This document shows, piece after piece, positions 1 to 5,183 of a DNA stretch of 7,483 bases; position 1 is the stretch's first letter, and each line of letters starts with the position of its first letter. A model generated the notes under the pieces. It searched no databases. It was not told where the DNA came from and saw only the letters and a program-made list of their open reading frames with translations. The translations under genes were made by a program, and so were the position numbers. Source of the DNA: CAIOYC01 sp038327995 (lineage in GTDB: Bacteria > Pseudomonadota > Alphaproteobacteria > Caulobacterales > Caulobacteraceae); NCBI GenBank assembly GCA_038327995.1, contig JBBQLP010000082.1:1-7483 (forward strand). The letters are read 5' to 3'.

Positions 1-1
1 G

Positions 2-220
2 CTGCACGGCGAGAACGACAATCTCATTCCCGTTGAACACGGCAAGCAGTTCGCAGACGCCATTCCCGGCGCAAAGCTGATCACCTATCCCGGCGTTGGC
101 CACCTGCCGCAGGAAGAGACTGCAGCGCTTTCCGAAAGCGACCTGCGCGCCTTCCTCACGAACGACGTCTATGGCGTGTCGGAAGTCGCCCTTGAGACTG
201 CCGCTCCGCCGCAGAACTGA
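2..220 (+). CDS. alpha/beta hydrolase, C-terminal fragment (5' end outside window)
   Basis: This is the last 72 residues of a protein whose start lies upstream of the window; frame 2 is open from the first base to TGA at 218-220. The visible part has the closing signature of an alpha/beta-hydrolase fold: LHGENDNLIPVEHG (about residues 1-14 of the fragment) carries the strand-loop with the probable catalytic acid (D6), and YPGVGHLPQEE (about residues 29-39) carries the probable catalytic histidine (H34), followed by the last helix SESDLRAFL. The nucleophile region is not in the window, so the substrate cannot be told; esterases, haloalkane dehalogenases and C-C hydrolases all share this end. 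After the last helix there is a tail of roughly 20 residues, rich in Ala/Pro/Glu. It ends 12 bp from the stop of the convergent dehydrogenase gene, with no hairpin between. Confidence 0.85.
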   Translation: MHGENDNLIPVEHGKQFADAIPGAKLITYPGVGHLPQEETAALSESDLRAFLTNDVYGVSEVALETAAPPQN

Positions 221-232
221 ACAGCGACCAAA

Positions 233-1219
233 TTACAGAATTGCGGGGATCACGCGGTCGGGCGGACGGTGGCCGTCGGCGAAGGTCTTGATGTTGATGA
301 TGACCTTTTCACCCATGTCGATCCGCGCCTCCACCGTGGCCGAGCCCATGTGCGGCAGGAGCACCACATTCGGCAGCTTGAGCAGCTTGGGATTGATGGC
401 GGGTTCGTTCTCGTAAACGTCCAAGCCCGCCCCCGCGATCTCGCCCCGCGCCAGCATATTGGCCAAGGCGCTTTCGTCGATCACCTCGCCACGGGCCGTA
501 TTGACCACAATGGCGTGCGGCTGGAGCAGCTTCAGGCGGCGCGCGGAAAGCAGGTGAAAGGTCGCTGGCGTATGCGGACAGTTGACCGAGATCACGTCAG
601 TGCGCGCCAGCATCTGGTCTAGCGAATCCCAATAGGTGGCCTCAAGCTCGTCCACGACAGCTTGAGGGGCGGGCTTGCGGTTGTGATAGTGGATCGACAG
701 GCCGAACGCCCGGGCCCGCCGCGCTACCGCCTGGCCGATTCGTCCCATGCCGATAATGCCGAGCCGCTTGCCCCAGATGCGCCGCCCCATCATCCAGGTG
801 GGAGACCAGCCGTGGAACTCTCCCGCCTCGACCACCCTCGCCCCTTCCACGAGGCGGCGGGCGGAGGCCAGGATCAGCGCCATGGTCATGTCGGCGGTGT
901 CTTCGGTCAGGACGCCGGGCGTGTTGGTGACGATGATGCCGCGCGCGTTGGCGGTGGCGACATCGATATTGTCGACCCCCGCGCCGAAATTGGCGATCAA
1001 CTTGAGCTGAGGCCCAGCCCGCGCCAGAACCCGCGCGTCAATTCGGTCGGAGATGGTCGGCACCAGCACATCGGCGCGCGAGACGGCGTCGCACAACTCT
1101 TCCGTCGTCATCGCCCGGTCTTCCAGGTTCAGTTCGGTATCGAACAGCTCTCGCATCCGCGTTTCCACCGGATCAGGAAGTTTGCGGGTGACGATCACTT
1201 TGGGCTTGCGAACGGGCAT
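233..1219 (-). CDS. gyaR: D-isomer-specific 2-hydroxyacid dehydrogenase, glyoxylate/hydroxypyruvate reductase (GyaR-like)
   Basis: A 328-residue cytosolic NAD(P)H-dependent oxidoreductase that in this family reduces glyoxylate or hydroxypyruvate to glycolate or D-glycerate. Visible motifs: substrate-loop NFGAGVDNID (78-87), Rossmann dinucleotide motif GMGRIG (157-162), VNTARGEVIDE (239-249) with catalytic Arg243, the ENEP motif with Glu272, and LLPHMGSAT (287-295) with catalytic His290. All three catalytic residues are present and the length is normal for the family. The reading frame stays open upstream to 1405, but I chose ATG at 1217-1219 because MPVRKPKVIVTRKLPDPVETR matches the usual start of GyaR proteins and the upstream extension is antisense to the SH3 gene's signal peptide. 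The Shine-Dalgarno is weak (AGG about 7 nt before ATG). The start codon shares the CATG with a possible start of the divergent SH3 gene. The precise substrate is inferred; other 2-keto acids are possible. Confidence 0.93.
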   Translation of the reverse strand: MPVRKPKVIVTRKLPDPVETRMRELFDTELNLEDRAMTTEELCDAVSRADVLVPTISDRIDARVLARAGPQLKLIANFGAGVDNIDVATANARGIIVTNTPGVLTEDTADMTMALILASARRLVEGARVVEAGEFHGWSPTWMMGRRIWGKRLGIIGMGRIGQAVARRARAFGLSIHYHNRKPAPQAVVDELEATYWDSLDQMLARTDVISVNCPHTPATFHLLSARRLKLLQPHAIVVNTARGEVIDESALANMLARGEIAGAGLDVYENEPAINPKLLKLPNVVLLPHMGSATVEARIDMGEKVIINIKTFADGHRPPDRVIPAIL

Positions 1220-1241
1220 GGGGACGCCTGAAAAGGGGCGC

Positions 1242-1829
1242 GTGAGCACGCCGGTCGTCAGGGTCTTTAGCAAAGCGTCGGGAGGGGGCCAATGGCTGTC
1301 CCTTGATCCGACGAGGATTGCAGCGATCTTGCTGGTCGCATCAGTGGCATTGGGCGCTCCCTTGCCCGCCAAAGCGGCGCCGAAGGCCTCCCCCGAAGCT
1401 CGCACAACACCCTCCGGGGAGCCGGTTCCGCGCTATGTGACGCTGAAGAAGGCGCCGGTAAACGCGCGCGGCGGTCCCGGCGAGGACTATAAGGTGCTCT
1501 GGTCTTATCCGGCGAAGGGCGTGCCCTTGCAGGTGGTGGAGGAGACGGACGACTGGCGACGGGTGTGCGACCCAGAGGGCGGCGTCGGCTGGGTTCACAA
1601 GCGATCCCTCGACGGCCATCGCAGCGTGATGCGCACCTCCTCCCGCGACCTGATCCTGCGCGACCGTCCTTCGGACTCGGCCCGTGCCTCAGCCGTGATG
1701 GCGGGGCGGTCCACCGCCGAGCTTCTCATTTGCAAGACTGGCTGGTGCCGGGTCAGCGTCGATCACGCCAAAGGTTGGGTGCGGATGAGCGACGTCTGGG
1801 GCCTGTCCGACAAGCTGCAATGCCGTTGA
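1242..1829 (+). CDS. secreted protein with two bacterial SH3-like domains (SH3_4 type)
   Basis: With the GTG start at 1242 the product is 195 residues. It has a hydrophobic export segment (IAAILLVASVALG, about 26-38) ending in PAKAAP, which fits a Sec signal peptide cleaved near residue 45, so the protein is probably periplasmic. Two SH3-like repeats follow: repeat 1 about 65-125 (VNARGGPGEDYKV, then DDWRRVC and GWVHKR) and repeat 2 about 132-187 (LILRDRPS, then GWCRV and KGWVRMSDVWG). The paired pattern of 'xRxxPSxxxxV... W..V... GWV' is typical of alphaproteobacterial SH3_4 (DUF1058) proteins, thought to bind cell-wall or protein partners; no catalytic domain is present. Start choice is unsure: ATG at 1218 (203 residues), GTG at 1242 with AGGGG 5 nt upstream, or CTG at 1296 behind a strong GGAGG are all in frame. 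Four cysteines (109, 164, 169, 194) could form disulfides. It converges on the glycine-rich gene. Confidence 0.8.
   Translation: MSTPVVRVFSKASGGGQWLSLDPTRIAAILLVASVALGAPLPAKAAPKASPEARTTPSGEPVPRYVTLKKAPVNARGGPGEDYKVLWSYPAKGVPLQVVEETDDWRRVCDPEGGVGWVHKRSLDGHRSVMRTSSRDLILRDRPSDSARASAVMAGRSTAELLICKTGWCRVSVDHAKGWVRMSDVWGLSDKLQCR
1281..1294 (+). promoter_or_regulatory. strong Shine-Dalgarno plus ATG out of frame with the SH3 gene
   Basis: GGAGG at 1281-1285 stands 6 nt before ATG at 1292-1294, the best-looking ribosome site in this part of the window. The ATG opens only a four-codon frame (MAVP, stop TGA 1304-1306), one frame away from the SH3-domain gene. It could serve an in-frame CTG at 1296, encode a short leader, or reflect a one-base error or frameshift in the real start of the SH3 gene. 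Confidence 0.4.
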
Positions 1830-1852
1830 GTTAAACGCCGGCACGCAAGAAA

Positions 1853-1879
1853 TCGGGAGCGCCTTCACGGCGCTCCCGA
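1853..1879. terminator. bidirectional hairpin terminator between convergent genes
   Basis: The arms TCGGGAGCGCC (1853-1863) and GGCGCTCCCGA (1869-1879) are perfect reverse complements over 11 bp with a 5-nt loop TTCAC. The hairpin sits in the 76-bp gap between the ends of the convergent SH3 gene (stop 1829) and glycine-rich gene (stop 1906), where it can serve both strands. The minus strand reads TTTCTT just after the stem, a short U-rich tract; the plus strand side (CCTTCATCCCC) is poor in T, so termination is likely better for the minus-strand transcript. Confidence 0.8.
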
Positions 1880-1905
1880 CCTTCATCCCCCCAGATGAAC
1901 CAGAA

Positions 1906-2808
1906 TTAGTGGTGGCGTCCCCCGCCGTAGCCGCCCGAGTGGCCCATACCGCCCATCATGCCGCCGCCCCAGCCGCCCATGTGACCGCCGCCCCAGCTCC
2001 CACCCCCAACACCGCCGCTATGGCCGTAGCCGCCCTTGCCGCCAGACGTGTCGCAGCCGCAATCGCCCATACCGCCCGGCATACCGCCACCGCCATGATG
2101 GCCGCCGCCGTGATTCTTGCCGCCCCCATTGCTCCGCGAAGATGAGAAGGAATTGGAACTCGAACTGGAGTTGGAATAGGCGCTGTTGTTGACCTTGACG
2201 CTGACGTTGCTGGAGCTGTTGGACGAAGCCTGGCTCATGGCGCTGGTGAAGCCGGAGATGTTGCCAAATCCTGCGAGGGGCGGGCCCGTTCCGATGCCGC
2301 CGCCACCGCCGCCCGAGAACTCCGTCACGCCCACGCCGCCGTTATATTCGCCGGGGACGGAAATCTCCTGCTGAATGTAGACTGGCTGTTGGTAGACGGG
2401 CTGGCAGGTCTGGCAGGGTTGCGGCGCGGGCGGATAGCCGCACGCGGGCTGACCGCAGTTCGGGCCGGGATAGGGCTGAGGCGGATAGGCGTAGGCGCCG
2501 CCCTGATAATAACCGCTCTGCCCATAACCACCCTGGGCGTACCCGCCTTGGTAGGAGCCGGCCTGAGGATATTGCGGTTGGGCATATTGCTGGGCGCCGT
2601 ATCCGCCGTGGGCGTATCCGTAGCCGCCCGACTGCTGCTGAGCGTAGGCCGGGCGCGGCGCTCCGAACTCATAGCCGGACTGGCCGGAGACCCAGGCGCC
2701 TCCGCAATGTCCGTCCCGGCAGTCTCCCGCCATGGCTGAGGTGGCGAACAGGGCTGCGGCGGCAAGGCTGGCAGCGGCGATAAGCTTGGTGGCGAAATGC
2801 GAACCCAT
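1906..2808 (-). CDS. secreted glycine-rich low-complexity protein with cysteine pairs and a Gly/His/Met tail
   Basis: A 300-residue protein that I do not recognise as a named family. It starts with a clear Sec signal peptide: MGSHFATKLIAAASLAAAAL then FATSAMA, cleavage expected after A27. The mature chain is modular: a Gly/Tyr/Gln/Ala/Pro-rich part with many GGY units (about 44-115), a Cys/Pro/Gln stretch (116-147), an ordinary-looking segment with EISVPGEYNGGVGVTEF (148-164), a Gly run, a Ser/Asn-rich part (about 186-228, SNSSSNVSVKVNNSAY and after), and a Gly/His/Met-rich tail (228-300) with 8 His and 6 Met ending RHH. Cysteines fall in four close pairs: 30/35, 118/123, 132/135 and 250/252. 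GGGAG-like Shine-Dalgarno GGGAG (2815-2819) lies 6 nt before ATG 2806-2808; a TTG at 2850 would add 14 residues before the signal and is unlikely. Composition suggests a cell-surface or periplasmic, possibly self-assembling or metal-binding protein; that is inference. It lies 70 bp downstream of the ubiquinone hydroxylase gene with no evident terminator between, so read-through is possible. Confidence 0.8.
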   Translation of the reverse strand: MGSHFATKLIAAASLAAAALFATSAMAGDCRDGHCGGAWVSGQSGYEFGAPRPAYAQQQSGGYGYAHGGYGAQQYAQPQYPQAGSYQGGYAQGGYGQSGYYQGGAYAYPPQPYPGPNCGQPACGYPPAPQPCQTCQPVYQQPVYIQQEISVPGEYNGGVGVTEFSGGGGGGIGTGPPLAGFGNISGFTSAMSQASSNSSSNVSVKVNNSAYSNSSSSSNSFSSSRSNGGGKNHGGGHHGGGGMPGGMGDCGCDTSGGKGGYGHSGGVGGGSWGGGHMGGWGGGMMGGMGHSGGYGGGRHH

Positions 2809-2814
2809 GGGGCG

Positions 2815-2819
2815 CTCCC
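2815..2819 (-). promoter_or_regulatory. ribosome binding site deciding the start of the glycine-rich gene
   Basis: GGGAG on the minus strand, 6 nt before ATG 2808. It supports this ATG over the TTG at 2850. I see no convincing -35/-10 pair in the 70-bp gap 2809-2878. Confidence 0.6.
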
Positions 2820-2878
2820 AAAACGAAACAGTCTGGGATGGAGGTCGCAAGACAGGCGCCGCGATTGGGAAATGTCGG

Positions 2879-4129
2879 TTAAAGGCGCTCGCCTCTCAGG
2901 AGCCTTGGGGTGTCGCCCAGCACCCCAGCCGCCTCGCGCACAAACAAGCGCCGTGCCGGTTCCAGACGGTTGACCAGCGCCAGCCCCGCCCCTCGCACCA
3001 AGCGCGCCAGAGGATCGTCGTTGGAGAACAGACGCGTGAATAGGTCGGTCGCCGCCGCCAGCGCCGCCGCATCAAGCCGCCGCCAGCGCGTATAGCGGTC
3101 CAGAACCAGGTCAGACCCCCAGTCTTCGCCCAGCCTCCGCGCCTCTACGATTACCTCGGCGAGGGCAGCGACGTCCTTCAGCCCCAGATTCAGCCCCTGT
3201 CCCGCAATGGGATGGATGGCGTGGGCGGCGTCGCCTATCAGAGCGGTGCGCGGGCCGGTCATCCGCTCGGCCATTTGAAGGGAAAGTGGAAAGCCCATCC
3301 GCTGGCCAATCAGCTTCGGTTTTCCAAGGAAGCGTCCGAACCGGCGCGCCAGATGCGCCTCGAAGGCTTCGGGCGAGCTTTCGATCAGGGCGCGGGCGCG
3401 CGCCTTGCTCTCGGTCCACACCAGGCTGGCGCGCTGGCCTGTGAGGGGCAGGATGGCGAGCGGGCCGCCGGGCAGAAAATATTCGTGCGCCACGCCTTCA
3501 TGATTCCGTTCCAGCGCCACGGTCGCCACCACGCCGGACTGGGCGTAGTCCCAGCCGTAGGTGTCGATCCCCGCCGCCTCTCGCACCACGGAGCGGCGAC
3601 CTTCCGCCCCCACGACCAGCGGCGCGTGCAGCACCTTGCCGTCCCGAAGCTGGACGCGGACCTCACGAGCGTCGTGTTCGACGCTCGAAACGAAGGCGGG
3701 GGCGAAGGGTTTCACGCCAGACGCCTTGATCTCCTTGGCCAGGGCGGCGCGGATGTGGCGGTTCTCCACCATCCAACCCATGGGCTCGCCCGTATCGCCA
3801 AGGTCTTCCGCGCCGAAGCGAAGGAAGACCGGAACGGGCGCCGACGCGCTGGCGCCGGGGGAAGGCCCATCGGTGACGAGGATGGAGGTGATCGGCTGCG
3901 CGTTCTTTTCCAGCGCATCCGCGACGCCAAGGGCGCGGAACTGACGAAAGGAGGCGGCGGCGATGGCCGAGGCGCGCCCGTCGAAGGCTGGCTCAAGTCG
4001 CGCCTTCACAGGCTCTGCGTCGCATAGCGCCACCGACAACCCGGCCTGCGCCAGGGCCAGCGCCAGCGTGCCGCCGGTCATGCCGCCGCCCGCGATCACC
4101 ACGTCGAAGCTGAGGGGAGCGGTCGCCAT
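2879..4129 (-). CDS. ubiH: UbiH/UbiF/COQ6-family FAD-dependent ubiquinone biosynthesis hydroxylase
   Basis: A 416-residue flavoprotein monooxygenase that hydroxylates the aromatic ring of a ubiquinone precursor, acting at the inner face of the cytoplasmic membrane. Family landmarks in order: N-terminal FAD/ADP-binding motif VVIAGGGMTGG (10-20), DGRASAIAAAS (50-60) as in UbiH/COQ6 proteins, the DG-type motif VVGAEGRRSVVRE (172-184), YGWDYAQ (191-197), and the second FAD motif ALIGDAAHAIHPIAGQGLNLGLKD (296-319). Length is normal for the family. In the DG motif the usual Asp is Glu176, a conservative change. Which ring position it hydroxylates cannot be read from the sequence; alphaproteobacterial members differ (UbiH, UbiL, UbiM), so the symbol is a family label. 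ATG 4127-4129 is preceded by AAGGA 7 nt upstream. It is the third gene of a tight operon, starting 3 nt after the stop of the small membrane protein gene. Confidence 0.93.
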   Translation of the reverse strand: MATAPLSFDVVIAGGGMTGGTLALALAQAGLSVALCDAEPVKARLEPAFDGRASAIAAASFRQFRALGVADALEKNAQPITSILVTDGPSPGASASAPVPVFLRFGAEDLGDTGEPMGWMVENRHIRAALAKEIKASGVKPFAPAFVSSVEHDAREVRVQLRDGKVLHAPLVVGAEGRRSVVREAAGIDTYGWDYAQSGVVATVALERNHEGVAHEYFLPGGPLAILPLTGQRASLVWTESKARARALIESSPEAFEAHLARRFGRFLGKPKLIGQRMGFPLSLQMAERMTGPRTALIGDAAHAIHPIAGQGLNLGLKDVAALAEVIVEARRLGEDWGSDLVLDRYTRWRRLDAAALAAATDLFTRLFSNDDPLARLVRGAGLALVNRLEPARRLFVREAAGVLGDTPRLLRGERL

Positions 4130-4132
4130 ACT

Positions 4133-4345
4133 TCAGTCCTTACGCCTTGCCCGCCGTCCTACACTGATCATCAGCGCCGTCGCCAGTCCGAGGAACAGCA
4201 CCGGCCCCATCACCCCTGATGGGGCACCGAGCCTGACAGCCAACCACACGACAACCACCCACAGGGCAGCGGACACCGCGAGGCCAAAGTCATCGACGAA
4301 CAGCGACCATAACTCCTTGAAAATCGCGCTGATCCATCTCGGCAT
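4133..4345 (-). CDS. small two-helix membrane protein of unknown function
   Basis: A 70-residue protein with an amphipathic start (WISAIFKELWSLFVDDF, 4-20), a first membrane helix about 21-39 (LAVSAALWVVVVWLAV), a short APSG turn, a second helix about 45-62, and a basic tail (RRARRKD, 64-70). The tail points to a cytoplasmic C terminus, and two helices then imply a cytoplasmic N terminus. I do not recognise a named family. Support for its reality: an excellent Shine-Dalgarno GGAGGA (4353-4358) lies 7 nt before ATG 4343-4345 inside the last codons of the upstream gene; its own stop lies 3 nt before the ubiquinone hydroxylase start, so it is translated as part of the same message. It may be an accessory subunit of the neighbouring membrane protein; this is inferred from position only. 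Confidence 0.8.
   Translation of the reverse strand: MPRWISAIFKELWSLFVDDFGLAVSAALWVVVVWLAVRLGAPSGVMGPVLFLGLATALMISVGRRARRKD
4137..4141 (-). promoter_or_regulatory. ribosome binding site of the ubiquinone hydroxylase gene
   Basis: AAGGA on the minus strand 7 nt before ATG 4129. It lies within the 3' end of the small membrane protein gene (stop 4133-4135), so ribosomes finishing that gene sit on this site: a translational coupling arrangement. Confidence 0.7.
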
Positions 4346-4348
4346 GAT

Positions 4349-5083
4349 CTAGTCCTCCATGATCGGGCGAGCGGCGGCGGCGGTCCCTAGCGCTAGCGCG
4401 CCGTAGCCGATCGTCAGGCCGAAGATGGCCCCGTCGGTGAACGGCCAAGCGATGCCGATCCCCTCGCCGACCCAGAAGGTGCCAAAGGCGCAGAGCAATA
4501 TGCCGACGATGAACTTCAAAGTGTTCTCCGGCACCCGCGACAAGGGCCTGTGCACGATGAAGCCGAGTCCGACCACAATCAGCACCGCCGCCAAGGCGCC
4601 GAGGCTGGCAGGAATCAGCAGCCCGGGTCCCCCCGCCGCCACGGCGATGACGATGAAGACGACCTCCACGCCCTCCAACATGGTGATCTTGAAGGCGGCG
4701 GCGAAGGCGACGGCGTCGAATCTGGCCCGCGCCCCCGGCACCATCTCAGCCTGGATCTTGGCGAAGGCGGCGTCTTCGTCGTGCAGGGGCAATATCCGCG
4801 CGCTGCGCAAGATCGCCTTCCTCAGCCAGCGCAGGCCGAACAGCAGGAGAAGCCCCCCGACAACGACCTGCACCAGATGCAGCGGGATCAACGTCAAGGC
4901 TGGACCGAACACCGCACAGATCACCAGAAGCACCGCCGCCGCAGCGGCAGCGCCAGCCAGCGTGTCGCGCCAGCCCCGTATGCTGCCCACCGCCAGCACC
5001 ACGGTCAGCGCCTCGACCGCTTCCACGATGGAGGCCAGGAAGGCGGCCCCCGTGGCGGGTGCGGCGTGCAGCCAGTTCACCAT
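4349..5083 (-). CDS. multi-pass membrane protein with two 3-helix repeats, COG4280-like, possible cation transporter
   Basis: A 244-residue integral membrane protein, resembling what I remember as the uncharacterised COG4280 family. Helices by eye: about 12-33, 42-63, 70-90, then a charged loop (93-122, HDEDAAFAKIQAE), 124-150, 153-177, 188-210 and perhaps 217-238. The two halves resemble each other: EAVEALTVVLAVG (21-33) matches EGVEVVFIVIAVA (137-149), and VVGGLLLLFGLRWLRKAI (74-91) matches IVGILLCAFGTFWVGEGI (192-209). Each half thus has an E-x-x-E motif in its first helix and three helices. Such duplication with paired acidic motifs is known from cation transporters such as the UPF0016/GDT1 group; transport is inference. 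There is no REXXE as in the iron permease FTR1. ATG 5081-5083 has AGGGG (5090-5094) 6 nt upstream. First gene of the operon, divergent from ftsK. Confidence 0.85.
   Translation of the reverse strand: MVNWLHAAPATGAAFLASIVEAVEALTVVLAVGSIRGWRDTLAGAAAAAAVLLVICAVFGPALTLIPLHLVQVVVGGLLLLFGLRWLRKAILRSARILPLHDEDAAFAKIQAEMVPGARARFDAVAFAAAFKITMLEGVEVVFIVIAVAAGGPGLLIPASLGALAAVLIVVGLGFIVHRPLSRVPENTLKFIVGILLCAFGTFWVGEGIGIAWPFTDGAIFGLTIGYGALALGTAAAARPIMED
4353..4358 (-). promoter_or_regulatory. ribosome binding site inside the upstream gene, start of the small membrane protein
   Basis: GGAGGA on the minus strand, 7 nt before ATG 4345 and overlapping the last Met-Glu-Asp codons of the multi-pass membrane protein gene. 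It is the strongest Shine-Dalgarno in the operon and supports the small protein as a real gene. Confidence 0.75.
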
Positions 5084-5096
5084 GCTTGTCCCCTGC

Positions 5097-5117
5097 TATC
5101 GACGCCAATATCGACGC
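5097..5117 (+). repeat. direct repeat TATCGACGC, two copies 12 bp apart
   Basis: TATCGACGC occurs at 5097-5105 and again at 5109-5117, a spacing close to one helical turn, within the divergent promoter region and just before the start of the minus-strand operon. It could be an operator for a dimeric regulator; no known regulator is recognised. Confidence 0.5.
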
Positions 5118-5130
5118 GGCGCCGACTTCG

Positions 5131-5146
5131 TAAAAGACCTCTTAAC
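5131..5146 (+). promoter_or_regulatory. possible CtrA binding box upstream of ftsK
   Basis: TAAA-N7-TTAAC matches 8 of the 9 fixed positions of the Caulobacter-type CtrA consensus TTAA-N7-TTAAC. It lies 42 bp before the ftsK start codon, where a cell-cycle regulator could act. AT-rich sequence is rare in this GC-rich window, which makes the match more notable, but one such site can arise by chance. Confidence 0.35.
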
Positions 5147-5177
5147 CCTGTCGCGGGACAAGTGACAGTTCAGGGTT
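5144..5177. repeat. inverted repeat in the ftsK leader
   Basis: AACCCTG (5144-5150) and CAGGGTT (5171-5177) are perfect 7-bp reverse complements separated by 20 nt, and inside them CTGTC (5148-5152) pairs alternatively with GACAG (5164-5168). The left arm overlaps the CtrA-like box and the right arm ends just before the ftsK Shine-Dalgarno GGAGG (5179-5183). It may be an operator or, if transcribed, a weak leader hairpin. No U tract follows, so a terminator is unlikely. Confidence 0.45.
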
Positions 5178-5178
5178 C

Positions 5179-5183
5179 GGAGG
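5179..5183 (+). promoter_or_regulatory. ribosome binding site of ftsK
   Basis: GGAGG 5 nt before ATG 5189-5191. It supports this start over the in-frame ATG at 5336, which lies at the beginning of the first membrane helix. Confidence 0.7.

Noticed and set aside
662..1231. 189-codon open frame on the plus strand
   Set aside because: Antisense to the dehydrogenase with all catalytic motifs; translation is Arg/His/Gly-rich noise.
1220..1405. N-terminal extension of the dehydrogenase to 390 residues
   Set aside because: The extra 62 residues are the antisense of the SH3 gene's signal peptide and do not resemble the family; ATG 1219 gives the normal length.
1909..2300. Repetitive GC-rich sequence that could look like a tandem repeat or CRISPR array
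   Set aside because: It encodes Gly/His/Ser-rich protein; units are irregular codon runs with no constant repeat and no unique spacers of fixed size.
2325..2765. 146-codon open frame on the minus strand inside the glycine-rich gene
   Set aside because: A different frame of the same strand, without a ribosome site; Ser/Pro/Arg-rich translation is a by-product of the repeats.
3212..4027. 271-codon open frame on the plus strand
   Set aside because: It lies antisense to the ubiquinone hydroxylase gene, whose flavin motifs are unmistakable; the translation has no domain signature and arises from GC-rich codon use.
4349..5083. FTR1-type iron permease
   Set aside because: The E-x-x-E motifs lack the Arg of REXXE (the sequence reads IVEAVE and MLEGVE), and length and helix arrangement differ from FTR1.
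4425..5165. 246-codon open frame on the plus strand
   Set aside because: Antisense to the multi-pass membrane protein; Ser/Thr/Pro-rich translation typical of the reverse of hydrophobic codons, no ribosome site or domain.
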